Origin: Chloroflexota bacterium
Lineage (GTDB): Bacteria; Chloroflexota; Anaerolineae; Anaerolineales; DRMV01
Assembly: GCA_013153375.1 (NCBI GenBank)
Contig: JAADEN010000124.1
Span: 1 to 5,651, forward strand
Direction of reading: 5' to 3'
DNA: 5,651 bases
Shown here piece after piece: positions 1-5,651 of the stretch. The notes beneath the pieces are model-generated. The model had not been told where the DNA came from, made no database searches, and worked only from the letters and a program-made list of their open reading frames with translations. The first letter of the stretch is position 1, and each line of letters starts with the position of its first letter. Made by a program: the position numbers and the translations under genes.

Positions 1-248
1 AACGGCCCGGGCGGGGGCGGCAAAGTCGGCGTGGGGCCGGGCGTCGCGGTCGCGGGCCAGGCCGTGAGCGCGGGCGGCGGCAGCGTGCCCCCGGCCACGG
101 TGGGAATCCAGGTCGGCACTTCCGCGAACAGCGCGGTCAAAGTGGGATCGGTCAGCGCGGGCCGGGGCTGCCACGACCAGTTACAGCCCAGCCCCAGCCC
201 TACGAGCCCGAGGAACAGCAGCCAGCGTCGGACATGGCGCGGGGTCAT
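1..248 (-). CDS. Secreted protein, probable lipoprotein with Pro/Thr-rich stalk (3' part missing)
   Basis: The frame runs open from an ATG at 248 to the left window edge, giving 82 codons; the C-terminus is outside the window. The start is supported by AGGAGGG at 254-260, five bases upstream. The protein begins MTPRHVRRW, a positively charged n-region, followed by a Leu/Gly-rich hydrophobic core (residues 10-21) ending LGLGC. Cys22 could be the lipidated residue, although Gly at -3 is not a canonical lipobox, so an ordinary signal peptide is possible. Residues 23-45 are a short mixed segment. From about residue 46 the chain is Pro/Thr/Ala-rich (for example TATPGPTPT), which looks like an extended stalk on the outside of the membrane. 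The functional domain must lie beyond the edge, so no function can be given. It follows the ABC exporter after 44 bases with no clear terminator between them, so co-transcription is plausible. Confidence 0.72.
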   Translation of the reverse strand, partial: MTPRHVRRWLLFLGLVGLGLGCNWSWQPRPALTDPTLTALFAEVPTWIPTVAGGTLPPPALTAWPATATPGPTPTLPPPPGP

Positions 249-253
249 GGTCG

Positions 254-260
254 CCCTCCT
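254..260 (-). promoter_or_regulatory. Shine-Dalgarno sequence of the secreted protein gene
   Basis: On the minus strand this reads AGGAGGG, five bases before the ATG at 248. It is the main support for this partial gene being real and for its start. Confidence 0.75.
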
Positions 261-271
261 GAGGGGTCGGA

Positions 272-289
272 CCCGCGGCGCAGCGCGGG
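272..289. repeat. GC-rich inverted repeat between exporter and lipoprotein genes
   Basis: CCCGCG and CGCGGG arms (272-277 and 284-289) flank a six-base loop. It lies three bases after the exporter's stop codon. As RNA it could form a six-pair stem, but no run of U follows on the minus strand, so it is not a standard intrinsic terminator. It may be a weak processing or pausing hairpin, or chance in GC-rich DNA. Confidence 0.35.
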
Positions 290-292
290 GCG

Positions 293-2116
293 TCAATCTT
301 CTTCGGGTTCCAAAAAGCGACGGGCCTCTTCCACATACGACAAACTCTGGTGCCGAAAATAAGTGTTGTACAACTGGGCGTAATAACCGCCGCGGGCCAA
401 CAGCGTGGCGTGGTCGCCTTCCTCGATGATGCGCCCGTGGTCCAGCACCAGGATGCGGTCCGCGCGCTGCACCGTGAACAGCCGATGCGCGATGAGGATG
501 CTGGTGCTGCGGGCCAGGATGAGTTCCAGCGCCTCCTGGATTTGCTGTTCGGTGAAGGGGTCAATGCTGGCCGTGGCTTCGTCCAGGATGAAGATGGCCG
601 GCTTCTGCAGCAGGATGCGCAGCAAGGCCACCAGTTGCCGCTGGCCCATGGAGAGCGCGCTGCCCCGCTCGCCCACGGGGGTGTAAAGCCCTTGGGGCAA
701 GGCTTCCAGCCACGCGCCCTGGCCGATTTTGCGGGCCAGCGCGGCGACCTCTTCTTCGGTGGCCGAGGGCCGGGCGTAGCGGATGTTGTCCAGCACCGTG
801 CCCGCGAACAGGAAGGGCCGTTGGGGCACATAGCCCAACTGCCGCCGATACTGGGTCAGATCCAGCGTGCGGATGTCCAGACCGTCCACCAGGATGCGCC
901 CGGCCTGAAATTCGTACAACCGCGCCACCAGGCGGGCGATGGAACTCTTGCCCGCGCCCGTGTGGCCCACCAACGCCACCGTCTCCCGCGGGCGGATGTG
1001 CAGGGAGAAGTCTTGCAGCACGGGCTGGCCGGGCACATAGGCGAAGGTCACCCGCTCGAAGCGGATGTCGCCTTTGAGGCGCGGCACCGGGCGGTGGTCG
1101 ATTTGGTGCACCTGCCGCGGCGCGTCCATGAGCGCGAAGACCCGCTCGGCCGCGGCCAGGCCGCCCTGCACCTGAGACCAAAACGCGGACAAACTGGCCA
1201 TGGGGAACCAGAAGCGCTCCAGGCTCAGCAGGAAGAGCATCCAGTCGCCCGCGGTGATGGAGCCGTGCAGCACGCCCCGGCCCCCCAGATAGAGCAGCAG
1301 CGCGCTGCCGAACCCGCTCACCACGCTGAGCACGGGGAAGACGATGGCCAGGCTCCAGCCGCGCAGCAAATTTACCCGATAAGATTGATAATTGGCGCGC
1401 TCGAATTCCGCATAAATGGCGGCTTCTTGACGAAAGATTTTGGCCGTGGCGATGCCGGCCAGGGTTTCCTTGATGGTGCTGTTGACGGTGGCCAGGGCCC
1501 GCATTCCCGCGAAGGTCACCCGGCGGGCCCAGCGGCGAAAGGTCCACGCCAGCAGGAACAGCACGGGCATCAGGGTGATCGCGGTCAACCCCAGACGCCA
1601 TTCGATGGCCACCAGATAGACGGCCAGCACCACGACATGCAGCATCTGGGCCACGAAGTCCGCGATCAGGGTGACCACTTGCCCGATTTCTTTGGTGTCG
1701 TTGACGATGCGCGAGGACACCCGCCCGGACGAATGGCGGTCGAAGAAGGCCATGTCGTGCCCCAGGACGGCTTGAATCGCGTCGGTGGCCAACGCGTAGG
1801 TCACATCCGCGATGACCGTGCCCAACAGGTAGCGCCGTCCCCAGTTGACCAGCCAGACGCCCAGGCCCAGGGCGGTCATCAGCCCGGCCAGGATGTACAC
1901 CTCGCGCCAGGCCATGTGCCCGGCCATGGCGTTGACCATGCGGGCGAAGAGCACGGGCGTGCCGGCCGAGAGCACCGACGCGGCGGCGACCAGCACCGCG
2001 GCGCCCGCCAACCGCTTGGCGTGGGGCCGGAAGTAGCGGGCCAGGCGCAGGGCCAACTCACGATCCGAATAGCGGCGGTCGTAGGACTCGTAACCCAGAC
2101 CGATGAAAAAACTCAT
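293..2116 (-). CDS. ABC exporter half-transporter, fused membrane and ATPase domains
   Basis: This is a 607-residue half-transporter of the type IV (ABCB/MsbA-like) exporter class, which should act as a homodimer in the cytoplasmic membrane and drive export with ATP. The membrane domain spans about residues 30-320, with hydrophobic segments near 36-59, 72-92, 149-171, 174-193, 252-278 and 288-307. The intracellular-loop motif FFDRHSSGRVSSR (about 124-136) is typical of this family. The ATPase domain has Walker A GHTGAGKSS (384-392), Q-loop Gln432 in YVPQRPF, signature LSMGQ (488-492, Met instead of the usual Gly), Walker B with catalytic Glu513 in ILDEA, and H-loop His544. All catalytic residues are present and the length is normal. 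I chose the ATG at 2116 because GAGGT sits five bases upstream; a TTG at 2131 is in frame but lacks such a site. No second half-transporter is adjacent. Substrate is unknown: lipid, drug or peptide are all possible. Confidence 0.93.
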   Translation of the reverse strand: MSFFIGLGYESYDRRYSDRELALRLARYFRPHAKRLAGAAVLVAAASVLSAGTPVLFARMVNAMAGHMAWREVYILAGLMTALGLGVWLVNWGRRYLLGTVIADVTYALATDAIQAVLGHDMAFFDRHSSGRVSSRIVNDTKEIGQVVTLIADFVAQMLHVVVLAVYLVAIEWRLGLTAITLMPVLFLLAWTFRRWARRVTFAGMRALATVNSTIKETLAGIATAKIFRQEAAIYAEFERANYQSYRVNLLRGWSLAIVFPVLSVVSGFGSALLLYLGGRGVLHGSITAGDWMLFLLSLERFWFPMASLSAFWSQVQGGLAAAERVFALMDAPRQVHQIDHRPVPRLKGDIRFERVTFAYVPGQPVLQDFSLHIRPRETVALVGHTGAGKSSIARLVARLYEFQAGRILVDGLDIRTLDLTQYRRQLGYVPQRPFLFAGTVLDNIRYARPSATEEEVAALARKIGQGAWLEALPQGLYTPVGERGSALSMGQRQLVALLRILLQKPAIFILDEATASIDPFTEQQIQEALELILARSTSILIAHRLFTVQRADRILVLDHGRIIEEGDHATLLARGGYYAQLYNTYFRHQSLSYVEEARRFLEPEED

Positions 2117-2147
2117 GATGTACCTCGACAATGAGAGTGGCGTGCTG

Positions 2148-2184
2148 CCTTTGCTCTGACGATACGAGAATTGTACCGCAAAGG
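2148..2184 (-). promoter_or_regulatory. Possible promoter of the ABC exporter, flanked by an inverted repeat
   Basis: On the minus strand TACAAT (2170-2175) is a good -10 box, and it would start transcription about 45 bases before the exporter's ATG. No recognisable -35 hexamer lies 16-18 bases upstream, so the promoter would be weak or need help. Seven-base arms GCAAAGG/CCTTTGC (2148-2154 and 2178-2184) form a perfect inverted repeat centred on this region, with centres 30 bases apart, about three helical turns. That arrangement could bind a dimeric regulator, but no such regulator is encoded in the window. Confidence 0.4.
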
Positions 2185-2236
2185 AACCCGGACGACCCGC
2201 GTGAGGGCCGTGGAAGGGCCGCCGCGGACCGGGCGT

Positions 2237-2268
2237 AAAAAGCCCCCGAGGTCGCCGACCCCGGGGGC
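2237..2268 (-). terminator. Intrinsic terminator after superoxide dismutase
   Basis: Read on the minus strand, a stem begins GCCCCCG and closes with CGGGGGC (2242-2268). Inside it, one G-U pair and a further GGTC/GACC stem surround a three-base loop, giving about 12 pairs. Five T residues follow directly (2237-2241). It begins 22 bases after the dismutase stop codon and separates that gene from the exporter downstream. This is a textbook rho-independent terminator. Confidence 0.9.
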
Positions 2269-2290
2269 GAGGGAGGAAGCGCGGGCGAGT

Positions 2291-2920
2291 TTAGCCGCGG
2301 GCCGCCGCGTAGCGACGGGCCACCGCGTCCCAATCGACCACATGCCACCAGGCCTGGATGTACGCCGGGCGGCGGTTCTGATAGCGCAAGTAGTAGGCGT
2401 GCTCCCACACATCGAGGCCCAAAATGGGCGTTCCCACCAGGTCGGACACGCCCCGCATCAAGGGGTTGTCCTGGTTGGGCGTGCTGCCCACCGCCAGCCC
2501 ACCGTCGTCGGTCACCACCAGCCAGGCCCAGCCGGAGCCGAAGCGGGTCTTGGCCGCGGCTTCGAATTGCTCTTTGAACGCGGCGAAACTTCCGAACGCG
2601 GCTTCCAGGGCCGCGCGCAGGTCGCCCGTGGGCTCGCCGCCGCCCGTGGGGCTCATGATGGTCCAAAACAGGCTGTGGTTGTAATAGCCGCCCCCGTTGT
2701 TGCGCACCGCGGTGCGGATGTCCGCAGGCACCGCGTGCAGATCGGCCAAAAGGGCTTCGATGTCTCGGCCTTCCCAGTCGGGATGCTTGGCCAGGGCCGC
2801 GTTCAGTTTGTTGGTGTAACCGGCATGGTGTTTGGTGTGGTGGATGAACATGGTGCAGGTGTCAATGTAGGGTTCCAGCGCGTCGTACCCGTAGGGCAGC
2901 GCGGGTAACTGAAAGGCCAT
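2291..2920 (-). CDS. sodA: Superoxide dismutase, Mn/Fe family, Mn-type residues
   Basis: This 209-residue cytoplasmic enzyme converts superoxide to oxygen and hydrogen peroxide. It aligns by eye along its whole length with E. coli SodA, beginning with the shared LPALPYGYDALEPYID-like start. Metal ligands are His27, His82 (NHSLFW), Asp170 and His174 (DVWEHAYYL); Tyr35 is the gateway tyrosine. Gly78, four residues before His82, and Gln150 in STPNQD are the pattern of Mn enzymes; Fe enzymes place the glutamine at the first of these sites. Mn use, or use of either metal, is therefore likely but inferred. No signal peptide is seen. The ATG at 2920 was chosen because AGGAGGT lies seven bases upstream and the protein then starts where the family starts. 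Longer in-frame starts reach into the promoter. It appears to be a single-gene transcript, with its own promoter and terminator. Confidence 0.96.
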   Translation of the reverse strand: MAFQLPALPYGYDALEPYIDTCTMFIHHTKHHAGYTNKLNAALAKHPDWEGRDIEALLADLHAVPADIRTAVRNNGGGYYNHSLFWTIMSPTGGGEPTGDLRAALEAAFGSFAAFKEQFEAAAKTRFGSGWAWLVVTDDGGLAVGSTPNQDNPLMRGVSDLVGTPILGLDVWEHAYYLRYQNRRPAYIQAWWHVVDWDAVARRYAAARG

Positions 2921-2927
2921 GAGCGAT

Positions 2928-2934
2928 ACCTCCT
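2928..2934 (-). promoter_or_regulatory. Strong Shine-Dalgarno sequence of superoxide dismutase
   Basis: On the minus strand this reads AGGAGGT, a near-perfect match to the 16S rRNA tail, seven bases before the ATG at 2920. It decides the start against in-frame upstream codons that would extend the protein to 235 residues. Confidence 0.88.
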
Positions 2935-2969
2935 CGTTTGGACGGGGATGGACGGACGAAGTTAGAACG

Positions 2970-2998
2970 ATTATACGCTGGTCCGGCCCCAGCGTCAA
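2970..2998 (-). promoter_or_regulatory. Consensus sigma-70 promoter of superoxide dismutase
   Basis: On the minus strand TTGACG (2993-2998) and a perfect TATAAT (2970-2975) are separated by exactly 17 bases. Transcription would start near 2963, giving a leader of roughly 42 bases that carries the Shine-Dalgarno sequence. AT-rich DNA just upstream of the -35 box (about 3001-3025) could act as an UP element. The match predicts strong expression by the housekeeping sigma factor. Confidence 0.87.
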
Positions 2999-3009
2999 GG
3001 AAAGTCAGA

Positions 3010-3023
3010 TTTTCTTGAGAAAA
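3010..3023. repeat. AT-rich palindrome upstream of the superoxide dismutase promoter
   Basis: TTTTC and GAAAA arms surround TTGA. The site lies 11 bases upstream of the -35 hexamer and three bases after the stop codon of the preceding gene. It stands out from the GC-rich surroundings. It might be an operator or part of an UP element. It is not a convincing terminator, because its T-run on the minus strand precedes the stem. Confidence 0.35.
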
Positions 3024-3025
3024 AA

Positions 3026-3625
3026 CTAATTTTCGTCCTGGGCCGGGTCGGTTCCCGCCGTGGACGCGGCCTGCCGGGCCAGGGCGCGGATGCGCTCCAG
3101 GTCCAGCACGCCCTTCTTGCCCCAGCCCTCGACCCCTTTGGGCACCTGGGGACGAAAGCGCAGGTAGAGTTGCCAGGCTTCCCGGGCCAGCCGCTCGGGC
3201 GGGTAGGCCGCGGCCAGTTCCTCCAGCGCGGCCCGCACCGCGGGGTAGGCCGCGCCGAAGCGGCGGCGCAGGTAGCGCTCCACGGCTTCGGGTTGGATGG
3301 GGCGGCCCTGGCTGTCCAGCGCGCGCCAGCCCTGGGGCGTGCGCACTTCCTCGATGGGAAAGCCCATCAAGAAGACGCGCCGATATTCACCCGGCGGACG
3401 GCGGCGCTCCCGGGCCTCGGCCTCGGCCGGACGGGTTTCGTACAGGCCCAGGGCCACGCCCTTGCGGTGCGCGGCCAGCCCCGCGACCACCCGGCCCATG
3501 GTCAGGGCCTCGTCCCAGGGGTAGCCCAGCGCGTGCGCCACCACCGCGGCCCACAGGGTCAACACCGGCGCTCGATTCACCCGCACCGTGCGCGGGGTGC
3601 GATCCGCGGATGTGTTGGCGGTCAT
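3026..3625 (-). CDS. Conserved protein of unknown function
   Basis: This 199-residue protein has no signal peptide or membrane segment and is probably cytoplasmic and mostly helical. I do not recognise a catalytic motif. The segment NRAPVLTLWAAVVAHALGY (17-35), followed by EALTMGRVVAGLAAHRKG (39-56), resembles, from memory, uncharacterised bacterial proteins that share an NRAPVLTLWAAVVAERLG-type motif and an EALTLGRAVAGL motif. A second conserved-looking block is VPKGVEGWGKKGVLDLERIR (161-180). Between them is an Arg-rich stretch (67-83) and a helical region (112-151). There are no cysteines. The ATG at 3625 is supported by GGGAGGT (3631-3637) five bases upstream. The gene ends 105 bases before the dismutase start and follows the metalloprotease by 62 bases, with a candidate extended -10 promoter in that gap. 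Neighbours give no firm clue to function. Confidence 0.85.
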   Translation of the reverse strand: MTANTSADRTPRTVRVNRAPVLTLWAAVVAHALGYPWDEALTMGRVVAGLAAHRKGVALGLYETRPAEAEARERRRPPGEYRRVFLMGFPIEEVRTPQGWRALDSQGRPIQPEAVERYLRRRFGAAYPAVRAALEELAAAYPPERLAREAWQLYLRFRPQVPKGVEGWGKKGVLDLERIRALARQAASTAGTDPAQDEN

Positions 3626-3656
3626 GTTTCACCTCCCGCCGTGGTCTCTCTCTTTC

Positions 3657-3665
3657 ATTGTAGCA
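3657..3665 (-). promoter_or_regulatory. Candidate extended -10 promoter of the unknown gene
   Basis: On the minus strand TGCTACAAT fits the extended -10 form, TGn plus a near-consensus hexamer. Transcription would begin near 3650, about 25 bases before the ATG at 3625 and ahead of its Shine-Dalgarno site. No -35 hexamer is visible, which this promoter class can tolerate. Confidence 0.45.
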
Positions 3666-3682
3666 CCCGCGTGCGCCGCGGG
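3666..3682. repeat. GC-rich inverted repeat after the metalloprotease gene
   Basis: CCCGCG and CGCGGG arms surround a five-base loop, six bases after the metalloprotease stop codon. The same arms occur at 272-289 after the exporter gene. No T-run follows, so it is at best a weak or rho-assisted 3' end. It directly abuts the candidate -10 promoter of the next gene. Confidence 0.35.
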
Positions 3683-3687
3683 CCCGT

Positions 3688-5651
3688 TCAAGGCGTGCGG
3701 ATGTCCACCCGATAGGCCGCCGGAAGGCGCGCGTAGCGGGTCGTGTCCATGAGCACCAGGGTGGCGGATTGCCATTCGGCGTCCAAAGGCAGGTCGGCCC
3801 GCACCCGGAGGTCGTCCCCCATCGGAAGATAGTGCACCTGGGTTTGCCCGCGGCCCTGAAGCACCAGCGCGGCCTGATAGCCGCGGGGGATGCGGTTCGC
3901 GGCCCGGGCCCAGCCGGTCGCCTCCCAGCCGCCCAGACCGTGCTCGAAGCCCTCCGCGTAGCCGATTTCGGGGATGGTGATGTCGTCCACCAGCCAGCCC
4001 CAATGGTTGACGGCCGCATCGGTGAGGTATTCGAAGCGCAGCCACACCCGTTGCCCCGCGTAGGGGCTCAGGTCCACCTGCTCGTGAATCCAGCCCGGCG
4101 AGCGGCGGGTGTATCCCCAGCCGTAGTTGTTGCCCACGGGATCCTCGTCCGTGGCCGCGGGTGGGCGCAGCATGGTCCATTTTTGGCCGTCGGTGGAGAT
4201 GAGCACATAGCCGTAGTCGTAGTTGTCTTCGATGTCGAACCAGGTCCAATAATGCAGGGTCAGCGGCTGGCCGGGCGCGAGCGCGGTGAAGTCAAAGGCG
4301 CGGGTCAGGTGCATGTCGCTTTCGTCGCCGTAGGTGGACCACACCGCGAAGTCGCCGCCGTGGGGGTCGGTGGGCCACAGGCGGGCCCAGGGTTCGAGTT
4401 GCACTTCCAGATGCCAGGTGCCGCGGCAGGTGATGGTGATGTAGTCCACGCCGAAGGGCGCGAGTTCGCCCTCCAGGTCCTGGGTCGGGCACTCGGTCAC
4501 CCTCACCGTGGGTTGGGCCGGCAGAATGCGGCGGCGCATGTATCCGAAACGACCGTCGGCCAACTCGGGATCGTTGAGGAAGTTGGCGATGGCCCAGTCC
4601 AGGAAGAGTTCCTCCGCGCGCAGGGGCGCGCCCGTGACCGGATGCCGCGCGCCGAGGCGCTGGAGCACGGCCTGCACGCCGGCCACGCCGTTGGCCGGTT
4701 CCGCGACCAGGGCCTGGGTCGCCTGCTCGCCAAAGTGCTCCAGAAAGTACAAGGTGAACAGGAAACCGCCGCCGTAGTAGGGCAGGGTGCTGCCCTGGCT
4801 GGGATCGGGCCAGTGCAGCAGGGGAAGGTCGGGCTGGGCCAGGTAGAGGGCGTCGAAGAAGCCGTGATCGTAGCCGTTGAGCAGCACGGCCAGTTCCGAG
4901 AAGCCCTCGTTGAGCCAGGTCGCCTCGTTGGGATCGCGGTTCTGATGGATCATGTGCTGGAATTCGTGCGCCAGCACCGCGTAAGTCGTGTTGCGGCTGG
5001 ACAGCAACTGCGCGCTGAGGATGAACATCTCGTGCGCGTTGGAAAATTCGTGCACCTGGGGCGGCAGCGCGTCGGCCGAAGAAAAGTATCCCGCCACCGA
5101 GCCCACCCCCTGGGCGAAGAGGATGTAGAGGTGCGGGTCGCCGTCGATGCCGGGCGAGGGTTCGGGGCCGAAGAAGGCCCGGGTGGTGGGGTAGATGTGG
5201 GTTTCGAACTCCTGGCCCAGTTGTTCCACCGTGGTGTTGGAGAAGGAAACCCGCGTGTCCACCCAAATGTAGGCGTGCGGCGTGGCGTAGGCCAGCCGGG
5301 CCTGCAGCGGGAAGGCGCGCACGCCGTCGGTGTCGGTGACATAAAAAGTCTGCACCGTGCCCGGGCTCAAAGGCGGATGGGGCGTCGGCGTGGCCCACGC
5401 CACCGCGCGGCCGGTCAGGCGCTGATACACGGCCACGGGGTCGTGCACCTCGGGCTCCGCGGTGAGCAGGGCCTGCCAGGTGGCCCAGGCCAGGGGGTCT
5501 CGCAGGGTCAGCGGCGGTGGGGTGGGGGAACCGGCTCCGCGCGGGCCGGGCGGTGTCGCGCTCGGCGTGCTGGTCACGGCCGCGGCCGTGGGGGTGACGC
5601 GTCCCGCCCAGGTGGATGTCCTGGGGAGTGGCCGGGCCGTCGCGGGCGCTT
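3688..5651 (-). CDS. Exported zinc metalloprotease with immune inhibitor A-like C-terminal modules (5' end missing)
   Basis: The frame is open from the right edge to the TGA at 3688 (653 residues visible). A GTG at 5577 could be called as a start but probably is not: the Thr/Pro/Ala-rich linker continues through it and no Shine-Dalgarno site precedes it, so the true start and signal peptide should lie outside. Numbering from that GTG, residues 1-25 are linker and 26-200 a prodomain-like and N-terminal catalytic region. HEFQH (204-208) and WLNEGF (221-226) follow: His204 and His208 should bind zinc, Glu205 act as catalytic base, and Glu224 be the third ligand, as in gluzincins. Residues 360-535 resemble the beta-sandwich of M6/immune inhibitor A proteases (DYGYVLISTDG; VDLSPYAGQRVWLRFEY; WLVDDI). 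A last beta-rich module (540-629) ends the chain. Cys363 and Cys384 may form a disulphide, fitting an extracellular site. The role is likely degradation of external protein; the substrate is unknown. Confidence 0.88.
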   Translation of the reverse strand, partial: APATARPLPRTSTWAGRVTPTAAAVTSTPSATPPGPRGAGSPTPPPLTLRDPLAWATWQALLTAEPEVHDPVAVYQRLTGRAVAWATPTPHPPLSPGTVQTFYVTDTDGVRAFPLQARLAYATPHAYIWVDTRVSFSNTTVEQLGQEFETHIYPTTRAFFGPEPSPGIDGDPHLYILFAQGVGSVAGYFSSADALPPQVHEFSNAHEMFILSAQLLSSRNTTYAVLAHEFQHMIHQNRDPNEATWLNEGFSELAVLLNGYDHGFFDALYLAQPDLPLLHWPDPSQGSTLPYYGGGFLFTLYFLEHFGEQATQALVAEPANGVAGVQAVLQRLGARHPVTGAPLRAEELFLDWAIANFLNDPELADGRFGYMRRRILPAQPTVRVTECPTQDLEGELAPFGVDYITITCRGTWHLEVQLEPWARLWPTDPHGGDFAVWSTYGDESDMHLTRAFDFTALAPGQPLTLHYWTWFDIEDNYDYGYVLISTDGQKWTMLRPPAATDEDPVGNNYGWGYTRRSPGWIHEQVDLSPYAGQRVWLRFEYLTDAAVNHWGWLVDDITIPEIGYAEGFEHGLGGWEATGWARAANRIPRGYQAALVLQGRGQTQVHYLPMGDDLRVRADLPLDAEWQSATLVLMDTTRYARLPAAYRVDIRTP

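Noticed and set aside
350..2134. A 594-codon open frame on the plus strand covering the whole ABC exporter gene
   Set aside because: It is antisense to a gene with every ABC motif intact. Its product is a Gln/His/Gly/Ala-rich sequence with no recognisable domain, as expected when GC-rich codons are read backwards.
2171..2908. A 245-codon open frame on the plus strand across the dismutase gene
   Set aside because: It is antisense to a clear superoxide dismutase, runs through that gene's terminator, and has low-complexity Arg/Gly/Val-rich composition.
2921..2998. A 26-residue N-terminal extension of superoxide dismutase
   Set aside because: It would overlap the -10 box and the ideal Shine-Dalgarno sequence, and family members start at the MAFQLPALP position.
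293..3625. A single stress-response operon of unknown gene, dismutase and exporter
   Set aside because: A strong promoter precedes the dismutase and a strong terminator follows it, so shared strand and closeness are not enough.
4292..5398. A 368-codon minus-strand frame inside the metalloprotease, and similar overlapping frames at 561-1601, 2058-2666 and 3629-4249
   Set aside because: They are frame-shifted shadows of genes with clear domain motifs, and they are rich in Arg, Pro, Gly and Ala without conserved features. No frameshift is needed to explain the real genes.
1..5651. CRISPR arrays, tRNA genes, insertion-sequence ends, phage or toxin-antitoxin genes
   Set aside because: I found no regularly spaced direct repeats, no tRNA-like folding sequence, no transposase motifs and no small paired genes. 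All gaps between genes are under 180 bases.

Overview
The window is GC-rich bacterial DNA with five protein-coding genes, all read on the minus strand. Two of them are cut by the window edges. The high GC content, the Thr/Pro-rich linkers in the exported proteins, and the kinds of proteins present recall Chloroflexota (Anaerolineae-like lineages). That placement rests on general style, not on a marker gene. The Mn-type superoxide dismutase suggests a cell that lives with or tolerates oxygen. I see no RNA gene, insertion sequence, CRISPR array, phage gene or origin.

Layout in the direction of transcription (right to left). First is a large exported zinc metalloprotease (3688 to beyond 5651). 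It has an HEXXH/WLNEGF active site followed by beta-sandwich modules like those of immune inhibitor A (M6-type) proteases, and its N-terminus lies outside the window. After a 62-base gap with an extended -10 promoter candidate comes a 199-residue conserved protein of unknown function (3026-3625). After a 105-base gap comes a Mn/Fe superoxide dismutase (2291-2920). It has its own consensus-like sigma-70 promoter, a strong Shine-Dalgarno sequence and a strong intrinsic terminator, so it looks like a single-gene transcription unit. Next is a complete half-size ABC exporter (293-2116). Its possible promoter has a 7-base inverted repeat around the -10 box. It is followed 44 bases later by the first 82 codons of a secreted protein, probably a lipoprotein, with a Pro/Thr-rich stalk (1-248).

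Functional reading: the genes do not form one obvious pathway. The superoxide dismutase is insulated by its promoter and terminator. The ABC exporter and the short-spaced lipoprotein could share a transcript, but the exporter's substrate cannot be read from the sequence. The metalloprotease and the unknown protein each end or begin near separate signals. The gene content is mostly ordinary. The parts most worth attention are the unknown conserved protein, the domain make-up of the metalloprotease, and the promoter-associated inverted repeats. I did not find convincing evidence of a new multi-gene system.
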